Source: Erysipelotrichaceae bacterium | Lineage (GTDB): Bacteria; Bacillota_I; Bacilli_A; Erysipelotrichales; Erysipelotrichaceae | Length of the DNA stretch: 64,000 nucleotides | Assembly: GCA_017539025.1 (NCBI GenBank) | Contig: JAFYHT010000034.1 | Location: 1 to 64,000 of the forward strand | Direction of reading: 5' to 3' | Shown: positions 41,273 to 49,648 of the stretch, one piece after another | Numbering within the stretch: the stretch's first letter is position 1 | Layout of the letters: every line of letters begins with the position of its first letter | The notes under the pieces: model-generated | Told to the model about the DNA's origin: nothing | What the model saw: only the letters and a program-made list of their open reading frames with translations | The model's database searches: none | Program-made: the position numbers and the translations under genes

Positions 41273-41677
41273 CTATACAATCATGATACAAGGTTCATCA
41301 TAATATTTCATAACACTGTCGCTTGTCATAAGATACATCTTTTCTCTTTTTGCCTGTGCGATCAGAGCTCTGTCAAACGGATCATGATTCACTAAACCTG
41401 ATTCCTTTACCTGCAGATCATCCAGACAGACCGCATCTTTCGGTTTGAGCGGCATGGTGTAATAACCTGCTTCCAGGCTTTTCTCATAAAGATCTTTACC
41501 ACTCTTCTTCATCAATGCAGGGTTTTTCATGTGTTTGATACTGATCTCCATAACCGAAACAGCAGAGAAATAGATATTATTGTCAGGATCATTGATCAGT
41601 TCTTTTGCGTTTTGAGAAAGAACCGGATCATCTTCCAAGGCCCAGATCAGGATGTGTGTGTCTAATATAATATCCAT
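41273..41677 (-). CDS. vapC: PIN-domain ribonuclease toxin (VapC-like)
   Basis: A 134-residue PIN-domain protein. The acidic metal-binding residues are all present: Asp6 in ILDTHIL, Glu44 in SVMEIS, Asp99 and Asp102 in HDPFDRALIAQA, and Asp120 in MTSDS. VapC toxins cut tRNA or rRNA when freed from their antitoxin. The gene starts 2 bases after the antitoxin stop. GGAG lies 7 bases before the ATG. The H-D-P-F-D-R pattern places it with the Phd-linked PIN toxins common in Firmicutes and cyanobacteria. It appears intact. Confidence 0.9.
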   Translation of the reverse strand: MDIILDTHILIWALEDDPVLSQNAKELINDPDNNIYFSAVSVMEISIKHMKNPALMKKSGKDLYEKSLEAGYYTMPLKPKDAVCLDDLQVKESGLVNHDPFDRALIAQAKREKMYLMTSDSVMKYYDEPCIMIV

Positions 41678-41679
41678 AG

Positions 41680-41922
41680 CTATTCTCCATAAAAATCCTT
41701 TGCGATCTCCTCGTTAAGAGAATTAAATTCTTCGAGATCAACGTGCCCAAAAAAACCTTTCGCAACTCCGATCCTCTTGCTTTGTGGTTTTTTATAAAGA
41801 ACGATCTTCGCCACCGGTTTGTTATCCCTGGCTACGATAATTTCATCTTCTTCCTTGTTTTCCAGTAGTCTGATCAGTTTTGAAAAATTGGTCTTCGCTT
41901 CCAACATATTGACTTTTACCAT
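41680..41922 (-). CDS. Phd/YefM family antitoxin
   Basis: An 80-residue antitoxin. The N-terminal Phd/YefM fold (VKVNMLEAKTNFSKLIRLLE, then DEIIVARDNKPVAKIVLY) binds the operator as a dimer, and the acidic C-terminal tail (DLEEFNSLNEEIAKDF) wraps the toxin. GAGGTGA precedes the ATG. It is the first gene of the operon with the PIN toxin and sits under a strong promoter covered by a palindrome, so the complex probably represses itself. Confidence 0.9.
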   Translation of the reverse strand: MVKVNMLEAKTNFSKLIRLLENKEEDEIIVARDNKPVAKIVLYKKPQSKRIGVAKGFFGHVDLEEFNSLNEEIAKDFYGE

Positions 41923-41938
41923 AAATCACCTCACCATC

Positions 41939-41972
41939 ATCATACTTTGCTTAGTCAGCTTGGTCAAGCAAA
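41939..41972 (-). promoter_or_regulatory. Antitoxin promoter overlapped by an operator palindrome
   Basis: Minus-strand TTGACC (41962-41967), a 17-base spacer and TATGAT (41939-41944) form a strong promoter. TTTGCTT (41946-41952) and AAGCAAA (41966-41972) form an inverted repeat spanning the spacer and -35, the expected place for Phd/VapC autoregulation. Confidence 0.7.
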
Positions 41973-41985
41973 ACCAAGACGAAAG

Positions 41986-42011
41986 AAAAGTAACGGTTTC
42001 CCGTTACTTTT
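41986..42011. terminator. Bidirectional terminator after telA
   Basis: AAAAGTAACGG and CCGTTACTTTT form a perfect 11-bp stem with a TTTC loop and run into T-rich sequence. It ends the rsmG-noc-parAB-telA block. Confidence 0.85.
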
Positions 42012-42030
42012 TGTGCTATAGATTCAGAAA

Positions 42031-43206
42031 CTATTTGTTGATGACATCAGTCAGTTCATGCTGAAGCTGAGTTTCGATCCTGCGCAGTTCTGTTTGTGCA
42101 GCCAGTCTCTTTTCTCTGCCTTCCGTCTGGATACGTTTGACTTCTTCCAGAGTTTCGATGAGCTTCTTGTTGGTCTCGGTAAGAGTCTCGATATCGACGA
42201 TACCTCTTTCAGATTCCTTAGCGGTCTCGATCGTAGCCATCTTCAGGTTCTCAGCATTTTCCTTCAACATCTTGTTGGTCATCTCGGATACTTCATTCTG
42301 AGCCTTAACAGCTTCCTTGGAATGAGCGATACCCAGAGCGATCAACATCTGTGACTTCCAGAGAGGAATCGTGTTGACCAGAGTGGACTGGATCTTTTCC
42401 GTCATCAGAGTATCGTTGTTCTGAACGAGTCTGATCTGCGGAGCCATCTGGATGGAAACCATCCTTGTCAGTTCCAGGTCATGCAGCTTCTTCTCGAAAC
42501 GGGTGATCGCTTCGGAAAGGTCATTGGCTGCCTGTGCATCTTCAGGAAGACCTGATTCTTCTGCCTTCTTCAAAGCAGCCGGAAGGTCGTTCTTCTTGAT
42601 CTCTTCCAGTCTCTTGTAACCGGCAAGGATGTACATCGTCAGTTCCTTGAAGTTGACCAGGTTCTTTTCATATAACTGATCCAGTAAGGAGATATCCTTC
42701 ATCAGAGTGATCTGATGATTCTCTAAGATCTTGACGATCTTGTCGACATTCTGATTTGCACTGTCATATTTTGCCTTGACATCATTGATCGAGTTGGAAC
42801 CCTTCTTGAAGAGTTTCGCAAAGAAATTGTCATTCTTCTCGTCAACATCAAAGTTTCTCAACTGTGCAACCAGCTCCAGTAATGTATCACCGACAGTATC
42901 GATGTCCTTGGTCCTGACATTCTTTAAAGCGGTATCGGAGAAATCTGCGACCTTGCTTTGAGCAGTAGCGCCATACTGTAAGACCGTATTTGTCTCCATG
43001 ATATCGATCTGCTGAGAGAAGTCATTGACCATCTTCTTTTCTTCTTCACTCAGACTGGAATCATCCAGTTTCGCATAACCTACGACATCGGAAACAGGAA
43101 CTGTCGCATGTTCCTTTTCTTCTTCGACTTCTTCTTCAGTCAAAGTTTCTTCTTCAACTTTTTCTTCCCCTAAAGTAAGAACGATTTTTTCTTCATTTTC
43201 AGCCAT
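42031..43206 (-). CDS. TelA/KlaA family protein (toxic anion resistance)
   Basis: A 391-residue, mostly helical, acidic protein of the TelA family. The first 45 residues are rich in Glu. The remainder is long coiled-coil-like helix with the family stretches YDSANQNVDKIVKILENHQ, LLDQLYEKNL and TLVNTIPLWKSQMLIALG, ending in KRIQTEGREKRLAAQTELRRIE. The family was named for tellurite resistance, but many members act in general stress or cell-envelope responses. AAAGGA precedes the ATG. It lies 15 bases after parB and probably belongs to the same transcript, a placement that could link it to chromosome or division functions. Confidence 0.9.
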   Translation of the reverse strand: MAENEEKIVLTLGEEKVEEETLTEEEVEEEKEHATVPVSDVVGYAKLDDSSLSEEEKKMVNDFSQQIDIMETNTVLQYGATAQSKVADFSDTALKNVRTKDIDTVGDTLLELVAQLRNFDVDEKNDNFFAKLFKKGSNSINDVKAKYDSANQNVDKIVKILENHQITLMKDISLLDQLYEKNLVNFKELTMYILAGYKRLEEIKKNDLPAALKKAEESGLPEDAQAANDLSEAITRFEKKLHDLELTRMVSIQMAPQIRLVQNNDTLMTEKIQSTLVNTIPLWKSQMLIALGIAHSKEAVKAQNEVSEMTNKMLKENAENLKMATIETAKESERGIVDIETLTETNKKLIETLEEVKRIQTEGREKRLAAQTELRRIETQLQHELTDVINK

Positions 43207-43221
43207 ATTGATAATTCCTTT

Positions 43222-44094
43222 CTAGTCCTCAATGACCCCCATGATATCCAATATCCTGTTCAAGTCCTCAGTATCAGTATAGCTGATATTGATGGCTTTG
43301 TTTCTGATTTCCACCTTTGTGCCAAATTTCTTGCGCAGACGGTCTTCCACATCCTCCGTAAACGGATCGCTTTTCTTGACAGACGGCTTTTTCGGCTCTC
43401 CCTTTTTCTTGCTGCACAGCCTTTCCAGTTCTCTGACACTCAGACCTTCCTTGACAGTCTTTTTCGCCAGCTCGATCATGCGATCTTCTTCTTCCAGAGA
43501 AAGCAGAGTTCTTGCCTGGCCATAGGACAACTTGCCCTGATTGACCATATCTCTGATCTCCTGAGGAAGAGTCAGCAGTCTCAACATGTTTGCCACATTG
43601 GTCCTGGACTTGCCGATACGCTTTGCCAGCTCATCCTGGGTATAGCCCAGTTTCTTGATCAGCTGCTGGTAGGCGACAGCCTCTTCGATCGCCGTCAGAT
43701 CCTTTCTCTGGATGTTCTCCAGCAGAGAGATCTCCATCATCTGCTTGTCATCGAAATCCACGATGATTGCCGGAATGTCTTTCTGATCCGCAAGCTTGGA
43801 AGCTCTTAATCTTCTTTCACCTGCCACCAGTTCATAGCCGCTCAGCGACTTCCTGACCAAGATCGGCTGGAAGACGCCGTTTTCCCTGATCGAATCTGCC
43901 AGTTCTTTCAATCCGTTTTCATCAAACTCCTTGCGGGGCTGATAAGGATTGGGCCTGATCTGTGCGATCGGCAGCTTTGTCTGGCTATTGCCGTAAGATT
44001 CCGCAGCACCTTTTTCGATATCATCCAGGAAGGAATCGATATTCTCACCGAATATCGCATCCAAGCCCTTGCCAAGCTTCTTCTTAGCCGCCAT
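43222..44094 (-). CDS. parB: Chromosome-partitioning protein ParB (Spo0J)
   Basis: A 290-residue CTP-dependent DNA clamp that loads at parS sites near the origin. The ParB/Srx domain has IRPNPYQPRKEF, LADSIRENGVFQPILVRK and the CTP motif GERRLRA (about 85-95). A central helix-turn-helix follows (TQDELAKRIGKSRTNVANMLRLLTLP), then a C-terminal dimerisation domain. GGAGGG precedes the ATG, which overlaps parA by 11 bases. The Lys-rich start MAAKKKLGKGLDAIFGE is typical of the chromosomal protein and supplies the peptide that stimulates ParA ATPase. No perfect parS site was spotted in the window. Confidence 0.96.
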   Translation of the reverse strand: MAAKKKLGKGLDAIFGENIDSFLDDIEKGAAESYGNSQTKLPIAQIRPNPYQPRKEFDENGLKELADSIRENGVFQPILVRKSLSGYELVAGERRLRASKLADQKDIPAIIVDFDDKQMMEISLLENIQRKDLTAIEEAVAYQQLIKKLGYTQDELAKRIGKSRTNVANMLRLLTLPQEIRDMVNQGKLSYGQARTLLSLEEEDRMIELAKKTVKEGLSVRELERLCSKKKGEPKKPSVKKSDPFTEDVEDRLRKKFGTKVEIRNKAINISYTDTEDLNRILDIMGVIED

Positions 44095-44863
44095 AATTGC
44101 CCTCCGAAGCGATCACTTCTCGAGTCAAAGCGACATAAGCCTTAGCACCCTCGGAATTGATCGCATAGTCATAGATCGACAAGCCCATACTCGGAGCCTC
44201 GGAAAGCTTGATGTTTCTCGGGATATATGTCTTGTATGCCTTCTCCTTGAAGTGCTTCCTGATCTCCTGACCGACTTCCGCCGAAAGATTGGTCCTGGCA
44301 TCATACATCGTCAGTAAGACACCCTCGATCTTCAGACTCGGATTGAAAAGCTTCTGTACCAGTCTGATCGTCTGTAAGAGCTGTGTGATACCTTCCAGTG
44401 CATAATACTCGCTCTGTACCGGGATCAGTACGGAATCCGCTGCCGTCAAGGCGTTGGTATTGAGTAAGCCAAGTGATGGCGGACAATCGATGATGATGTA
44501 ATCGTAGTTGTCCTTGATCGGAGCTAAGGCATTCTTCAATAACTGTTCCCTGTTCTCCTCGATCTTCGCCAGTTCGAGATCTGCACCGGCCAGATTGATG
44601 TTTGCCGGAAGCAGATGAAGCGGCGGTTTTGGAAGAGACTTCAGACATTCTTTGACATCCGTATCATTGAGGATGGCATCATAGACTGTCAGATCTCTTA
44701 AACCGACTCTGTGGCCTACGCCTTGAGTCGCATTGCCCTGCGGATCAAAGTCCACAAGCAGTACTTTCTTGTTCAGATATGCCAGACCGGCAGCCAGGTT
44801 GATACTGGTCGTCGTCTTGCCGACTCCGCCTTTCTGATTTGCGATCGCAATCGTTCTTGCCAT
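44084..44863 (-). CDS. parA: Chromosome-partitioning ATPase ParA (Soj)
   Basis: A 259-residue deviant Walker-type ATPase. KGGVGKTTTSINLA (11-24) carries the signature lysine of the ParA/MinD group, VLLVDFDPQGNAT is motif A', and YIIIDCPPSLGLL is Walker B. It drives origin segregation with ParB and in relatives also tunes DnaA. AGGAGG lies 6 bases before the ATG. It is 9 bases after noc and overlaps parB, so the block is translated together. The standard length and intact motifs indicate the chromosomal version rather than a plasmid type. Confidence 0.96.
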   Translation of the reverse strand: MARTIAIANQKGGVGKTTTSINLAAGLAYLNKKVLLVDFDPQGNATQGVGHRVGLRDLTVYDAILNDTDVKECLKSLPKPPLHLLPANINLAGADLELAKIEENREQLLKNALAPIKDNYDYIIIDCPPSLGLLNTNALTAADSVLIPVQSEYYALEGITQLLQTIRLVQKLFNPSLKIEGVLLTMYDARTNLSAEVGQEIRKHFKEKAYKTYIPRNIKLSEAPSMGLSIYDYAINSEGAKAYVALTREVIASEGNYGG

Positions 44864-44872
44864 GTCTGCCTC

Positions 44873-45622
44873 CTATTTCTTCATCTTGATGACGATCTTT
44901 ACATTGTCGTCATATTCAGTCACATTAAAATCCGCATCGATCCCGGACTTCCTGCAAAGCTCATAAGCTTCCCTGATCGTATTGACACCGATCTTCAGAT
45001 TACCGGAAACGCCCTTGGAATGTTGCTTGGTCGTAAGCTGTTTGATATATTCTTCCGTCTTGGAAACGTTGTATTGCCTGTTGGTGATCGTCAGATAGAC
45101 TTCTTCCAGTTTCTCCTCCGGAACATTCAGTAACGCTCTGGCATGTCTCTCGGTGATCGTACCATGAGAGATCGCCTGTTTGATATACTCCGGAAGTTTC
45201 AGTAATCTCAACTTGTTTGCGACGGTGGATTGTCTGTAACCCAGTCTTTCTGCCAGTTCACTTTGTGTCAGGTTTTCACTTGTCATGATCCTGCGCATCG
45301 CCATCGCCTGCTCGATCGCATTGAGATCTTCTCTTTGCAGGTTCTCGATCAGAGCCAGATTCGCCGATTCGTCATCCGTCGAATCCATGATGATGGCCTC
45401 GATATCACTTGCCCCATTCAAAAGACATGCGCGATATCTTCTCTCACCGGCGATCAGCTCAAATTTATCACCGTTTTTCCTTACAGTGATCGGCTGCAGT
45501 AAACCGTTCTGTTTGATGGACTCGGCAAGCCCCTTGATCGATTCATCATAAAAATCCAGCCTTGGCTGATTCTTGTTGGGAATGATCTTATTCAGTTTGA
45601 TTTTTACTATTTCTTTTTTCAT
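44873..45622 (-). CDS. noc: Nucleoid occlusion protein Noc (ParB paralogue)
   Basis: A 249-residue ParB-like protein. It has the N-terminal ParB/CTP domain (IIPNKNQPRLDF, GLLQPITVRK, GERRYRA at about 70) and the helix-turn-helix TQSELAERLGYRQSTVANKLRLLKLP. Its place between rsmG and parA marks it as Noc, which binds DNA away from the terminus and stops division over the chromosome. The N-terminal membrane-binding amphipathic helix of B. subtilis Noc is not obvious here, since the protein starts almost directly with the ParB domain. The ATG overlaps the rsmG stop in ATGA. Confidence 0.88.
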   Translation of the reverse strand: MKKEIVKIKLNKIIPNKNQPRLDFYDESIKGLAESIKQNGLLQPITVRKNGDKFELIAGERRYRACLLNGASDIEAIIMDSTDDESANLALIENLQREDLNAIEQAMAMRRIMTSENLTQSELAERLGYRQSTVANKLRLLKLPEYIKQAISHGTITERHARALLNVPEEKLEEVYLTITNRQYNVSKTEEYIKQLTTKQHSKGVSGNLKIGVNTIREAYELCRKSGIDADFNVTEYDDNVKIVIKMKK

Positions 45623-46314
45623 AATGGACTCTTCTTAATTATATTATATTTCCTAGGATATTTTAACGGTGTAGAACGGACTTTTCTGAAATATGAGATG
45701 ACTCTCTGATCGCCATTCATCAGATTCTCATCTTTGATGCTTTCGACATCAAAACCCATCGTTTCGATCGCCTTTGAAGCATTCTTTATCTCCAACCTTC
45801 CATCCTTGCCTCTTAAACAGATGAAGTCGCCGCCTTTTTTCACCATAGCACCGCACACTTCGATCAGACCATTGAGATTGGAAACGGCCCTGGCCGTGAC
45901 ATGATCATAGACTTCTCTATGTTTCAATGAGTGATCTTCGCCTCTTTCACAGATGACCTCGATATCTTTCAATCCCAATAATTCGATCAGCGAATTCAGG
46001 AATACACATCTCTTCTGGATCGGCTCGATCAGATATACTTTCAGATCCGGAAAGACGATCTTGAGCACCACACCCGGAAAACCGGCTCCGCTGCCGATAT
46101 CGGCCAGAGAACCATTCAGCTGCCCCTGATATGCCAGCAGAGAGTCATAGAAATGCTTATCCAGCACCTCTTCATACTCGGTGATCGCTGTCAGATTGAT
46201 CTTTTCATTATATTCTTTCAGATATTTCGCATACTGATCCAGCTGATCTTTCATCCGATCAGTAAGAACGATGCCTCTTTGATGTAATGCTTCTTCAAAA
46301 TCCTTGAACATCAT
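45619..46314 (-). CDS. rsmG: 16S rRNA (guanine-N7) methyltransferase RsmG
   Basis: A 231-residue S-adenosylmethionine-dependent methyltransferase that modifies G527 (E. coli numbering) of 16S rRNA. The family start is visible (FEEALHQRGIVLTDRMKDQL, then NEKINLTAI). The cofactor site is LADIGSGAGFPGVVL, and the later DHVTARAVSNL is typical. I chose the ATG pair at 46314/46311; frames upstream stay open but lack family similarity. No Shine-Dalgarno is present and TATAAT ends 6 bases before 46314. It heads the noc-parA-parB-telA block. The mnmE-mnmG genes that often precede it are not here. Confidence 0.94.
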   Translation of the reverse strand: MMFKDFEEALHQRGIVLTDRMKDQLDQYAKYLKEYNEKINLTAITEYEEVLDKHFYDSLLAYQGQLNGSLADIGSGAGFPGVVLKIVFPDLKVYLIEPIQKRCVFLNSLIELLGLKDIEVICERGEDHSLKHREVYDHVTARAVSNLNGLIEVCGAMVKKGGDFICLRGKDGRLEIKNASKAIETMGFDVESIKDENLMNGDQRVISYFRKVRSTPLKYPRKYNIIKKSPL

Positions 46315-46320
46315 AAAACC

Positions 46321-46326
46321 ATTATA
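46321..46326 (-). promoter_or_regulatory. -10 box of rsmG, 6 bases before its ATG
   Basis: A perfect minus-strand TATAAT is followed by GGTTTT and then ATGATG. The predicted transcription start coincides with the first ATG. The -35 region is poor. Confidence 0.55.
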
Positions 46327-46377
46327 CTTTATCCAGGCATCCTTCTGTGTGTAAATTTTCTCCCAGGGAAATAATAT

Positions 46378-46400
46378 AAAAAGGTGTGATCGCTCACACC
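46378..46400 (-). terminator. Terminator of the nfn-nadK operon
   Basis: Minus-strand GGTGTGA and TCACACC form a perfect 7-bp stem with a GCGA tetraloop, followed by TTTTT. It lies just after the nadK stop and before the rsmG promoter. Confidence 0.85.
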
Positions 46401-46410
46401 TCATCACTTC

Positions 46411-47172
46411 TTATTTCAGATACAGTTTCAGTCTCTGTTTTGCCTTCTTAAACAAGGCTTTGTGATCGAAATCACAGATATACGTTCCATCGCAATAGAT
46501 CTTGGCGCTTTCATGATTCACCAGGACAGCCACTTCCCTTTCATCATCGATGACTCTCGAATAGATGTTCTTGTCATGGGCACAGATCGGCGTGACCGCA
46601 AAGACCTGGGCAGCCACATCCAACCTTGGTCCGGAAGCGGAAAGATTATAGGCTGTTGAACCGGTCGGCGTACAGATGATGACGCCATCTCCTCTGACTT
46701 CAAACTCTTCCTGACCTCTGATCTCCACATGAAGATCGACAGTCTTTCCAAAATCATCCTTGGAAACGACGATATCATTGACCGCATAATGAGTCTGTCC
46801 TTCGTGCTCAAAACTCAGTAAACTTCTTTCCGAAATCGAACACTTTTCAAAAACCTTCGTAAAATCTTCCAGTTCCTGATAAGACATCGCACAAAGATAA
46901 CCGAGTCTTCCGCTGTTGATGCCCAAAAGTGGTTTATCTGCCCTGATCGCAACCTTGGCAGCAGAGAGTAAAGCGCCATCTCCGCCTAAGGAAATGATCA
47001 GATCGCTTTCTTCCGGCGAAAACAGACGATGGGATTCATTGCCATACAATAATCTGCTGGTATGATCGGAAACCGAACAGGTATAACCCTGTTTTGTCAA
47101 AAGCTCGATACAGTCGATCGCCTGCTTCTGCTGGATATCGGTAAAGTTGTTGGAACGGATATATATTTTCAT
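46411..47172 (-). CDS. nadK: NAD kinase
   Basis: A 253-residue ATP- or polyphosphate-dependent NAD kinase that makes NADP+. The catalytic SLGGDGALLSAAK has the GGDG motif at 63-66. NSGRLGYL, HYAVNDIVVSKDD (the conserved Asn-Asp/Glu pair) and the triphosphate-binding VRGDGVIICTPTGSTAYNLSASGP follow. The start has CAGGT upstream. It lies 4 bases after nfnB, so the enzyme that makes NADP+ is co-expressed with the enzyme that reduces it. A terminator follows. Confidence 0.96.
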   Translation of the reverse strand: MKIYIRSNNFTDIQQKQAIDCIELLTKQGYTCSVSDHTSRLLYGNESHRLFSPEESDLIISLGGDGALLSAAKVAIRADKPLLGINSGRLGYLCAMSYQELEDFTKVFEKCSISERSLLSFEHEGQTHYAVNDIVVSKDDFGKTVDLHVEIRGQEEFEVRGDGVIICTPTGSTAYNLSASGPRLDVAAQVFAVTPICAHDKNIYSRVIDDEREVAVLVNHESAKIYCDGTYICDFDHKALFKKAKQRLKLYLK

Positions 47173-47176
47173 AAGA

Positions 47177-48583
47177 TTACCTGTTTAAGTATTCGTCAAT
47201 GCCCTGAGCTGCCTTCTTGCCGGCACCCATGGCGCTGATAACAGTCGCTGCACCAGTCACGGCATCGCCGCCCGCAAAGACGCCGTCTTTTGTCGTCATG
47301 GCTGCTTCATCGATGATGATGCCGCCTCTCTTGTTGACCTCAAGACCATCCGTCGTATTCTTGATCAGAGGATTTGGTGAAGTACCGATCGCCATGATGA
47401 CGGTATCCAGCTGTATCTCAAACTCGGAACCCTCAATGACAACAGGTCTTCTTCTGCCGGACTGATCCGGTTCGCCCAGTTCCATCTTCACGCATCTCAT
47501 GCCTGTGACAAAACCGTTTTTCTCATCTCTTGGGTCATCCGGATTGTTGTATCCAAGGATCTCGACCGGATTGTGCAACAATAAGAATTCGATGCCTTCT
47601 TCCATGGCGTGTTCGACTTCTTCCTTCCTTGCCGGAAGTTCTTCCAGAGATCTTCTGTATACGATATAGACCTTATCGGCACCAAGTCTTAAAGCTGTTC
47701 TTGCCGCATCCATCGCAACGTTACCGCCGCCGACAACAGCCACCTTGCCGCCCTTCATGATCGGAGTGACAGGATCAGACAGATAAGACTTCATCAGATT
47801 GGATCTGGTGAGGAATTCATTTGCGGAATAGACACCCTTCAATGATTCGCCAGGGATATTCATGAAGTTAGGTAAGCCGGCACCACTGCCGACGAATACC
47901 GCTTCATATCCCATATCAAAGAGTTCATCGATGGTCAGAGTCTTGCCGATGACGACATTGGTTTGTACATCAACACCGAGTTTCTTTAAGGTATCGACTT
48001 CCTTTTCAACGATCCTCTTAGGAAGTCTGAATTCAGGGATGCCATAGACTAAGACACCGCCTGCCTTATGAAGTGCTTCAAAGACAGAAACACTGTAACC
48101 CTTCTTAGCCAGATCGCCTGCACAGGTCAATCCCGAAGGACCTGAACCAACGACAGCCACCTTATGGCCGTTTGATTCCGGCTTATTGATCACGACATCT
48201 TCCAGGGAGTTGTGATAATCGGCAACGTATCTTTCCAGTCTGCCGATACCGACAGGTTCAAAGCGGATGCCTAATGTACATTTGCTTTCACACTGGCTTT
48301 CCTGCGGACAGACCCTTCCGCAGACTGCCGGAAGAGATGAACTTAAGTTGATGATCTGGTAAGCTCCTTCAAAATCACCTTCCTTGATCCTTTCGATGAA
48401 ATCAGGGATGCGGATATTGACCGGACAGCCGGCAACACATGGTTCATTCTTGCAATGAAGACATCTTTTCGCTTCTTCAATTGCGATATCTCTTGTATAG
48501 CCTAATGCAACTTCATCAAAGTTATGAGCTCTGACTTCAGGAGCCTGTACAGGCATTTCATGTTTCTTTTCTACGATAGCCAT
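47177..48583 (-). CDS. nfnB: NADP-dependent oxidoreductase large subunit NfnB/GltD-like
   Basis: A 468-residue flavoprotein of the glutamate-synthase-small-subunit family. The N-terminus holds iron-sulfur cysteines (CLHCKNEPCVAGCP at about 41-54, CGRVCPQESQCESKC at about 89-103). Two dinucleotide folds follow: VAVVGSGPSGLTCAGDLA for FAD and VAVVGGGNVAMDAARTALRLG for NADPH. The end VFAGGDAVTGAATVISAMGAGKKAA is typical. Paired with the FNR-like subunit upstream, it most likely forms NfnAB, which links ferredoxin and NADH to NADP+ by electron bifurcation. A sulfide dehydrogenase (SudAB) naming is the alternative. No GltB is nearby, which argues against glutamate synthase. Confidence 0.92.
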   Translation of the reverse strand: MAIVEKKHEMPVQAPEVRAHNFDEVALGYTRDIAIEEAKRCLHCKNEPCVAGCPVNIRIPDFIERIKEGDFEGAYQIINLSSSLPAVCGRVCPQESQCESKCTLGIRFEPVGIGRLERYVADYHNSLEDVVINKPESNGHKVAVVGSGPSGLTCAGDLAKKGYSVSVFEALHKAGGVLVYGIPEFRLPKRIVEKEVDTLKKLGVDVQTNVVIGKTLTIDELFDMGYEAVFVGSGAGLPNFMNIPGESLKGVYSANEFLTRSNLMKSYLSDPVTPIMKGGKVAVVGGGNVAMDAARTALRLGADKVYIVYRRSLEELPARKEEVEHAMEEGIEFLLLHNPVEILGYNNPDDPRDEKNGFVTGMRCVKMELGEPDQSGRRRPVVIEGSEFEIQLDTVIMAIGTSPNPLIKNTTDGLEVNKRGGIIIDEAAMTTKDGVFAGGDAVTGAATVISAMGAGKKAAQGIDEYLNR

Positions 48584-49437
48584 TACTGAGCCTCCTTCTT
48601 AAACAGGTTGCATGTTTCTTCATGCGCATGTCTTTCAAATCCCATATACATCCTGTTTCTGGACATCGCCTCATCAAAGTCTACTTCATAGCCGTTGAAA
48701 TCAGGTCCATCCACACAGGCAAACTTCGTCACTTTCTTGCCTTCCTGGTTCAAAGTCAGTCTGCAACATCCACACATGCCCGTGCCATCGATCATGATCG
48801 GATTCATGGAAACGGTGACAGGTACATCAAATGGTTTCGCAGTCAGTACGACGAACTTCATCATGATCAGCGGTCCGATCGTGATGATCTCATCGAATCT
48901 CTCGCCATTCTCCAGCATTTCCTTCAAAGGGACTGTGACATTGCCATGTCTGCCATAGGAGCCATCATCCGTCATGACAAAGAGTCGATCAGAACACTCC
49001 TTGAATTCATCTTCCAGTATGAGGATATCTTTATTCCTGAAACCGATGATCGAGGTTACTTCCGCACCTAATCTGTGGAATTCCTGTGCTACCGGCATGG
49101 CGATCGCACAACCGACGCCGCCACCGACGATACAGACTTTCTTCTTGCCCTCTGTCTTTGTCGCTTCCCCTAAAGGACCGACAAAATCAGAGATATACTC
49201 TCCTTCATTCTTGTGATTGAGCTTTTCTGTCGTTGCACCGACGATCTGGAAAATGATCTTGACTGCGCCTGTTTCCTTATTGGTGCCGGCAACAGTCAAA
49301 GGGATTCTTTCTCCTTCCTCATCAACTCTCAAAATGATGAACTGGCCCGGTCTTGCCTTATTGGCAACAAGCGGAGCAGAGATCTCCATCTGAGTCACAG
49401 TAGAATTGAGTGGTTTCTTACTCAGGATCCTATACAT
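48583..49437 (-). CDS. nfnA: FAD/NAD-binding small subunit NfnA (SudB-like)
   Basis: A 284-residue ferredoxin-NADP reductase-like subunit. The flavin domain starts PGQFIILRVDEEGERIPLTVA. The NAD domain has KVCIVGGGVGCAIAMPVAQ, and the C-terminal iron-sulfur loop is DGTGMCGCCRLTL, then KFACVDGPDFNGYEVDF. It partners the next gene; their stop and start overlap by one base. AAAGGAG lies 6 bases before the ATG. The family also includes PyrK of dihydroorotate dehydrogenase, but no pyrD is present, so Nfn is the better reading. It is the first gene of an NADP-supply operon that ends with nadK. Confidence 0.92.
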   Translation of the reverse strand: MYRILSKKPLNSTVTQMEISAPLVANKARPGQFIILRVDEEGERIPLTVAGTNKETGAVKIIFQIVGATTEKLNHKNEGEYISDFVGPLGEATKTEGKKKVCIVGGGVGCAIAMPVAQEFHRLGAEVTSIIGFRNKDILILEDEFKECSDRLFVMTDDGSYGRHGNVTVPLKEMLENGERFDEIITIGPLIMMKFVVLTAKPFDVPVTVSMNPIMIDGTGMCGCCRLTLNQEGKKVTKFACVDGPDFNGYEVDFDEAMSRNRMYMGFERHAHEETCNLFKKEAQ

Positions 49438-49648
49438 AGATAACTCCTTTCATTGTTTTCCTTCCATCTTTATTTTACAGAATATGTCAATATCCTTGTT
49501 TATCCTGTTTTTCACTTTTCATTATATTTGAGTCCTTTTATCTATCAAGCATAGATATCAATTTAGTAAAGATATTCCTTTTTGGTAATGATTCAATCAA
49601 TGCGATACGTAATTATGTTCCAAAACTGATACTGTTTGCGTAAGATTT

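Noticed and set aside
43222..45622. parS sites inside the parAB/noc genes
   Set aside because: I looked for TGTTTCACGTGAAACA-like palindromes and saw none by eye; a computed search with mismatches would be needed.
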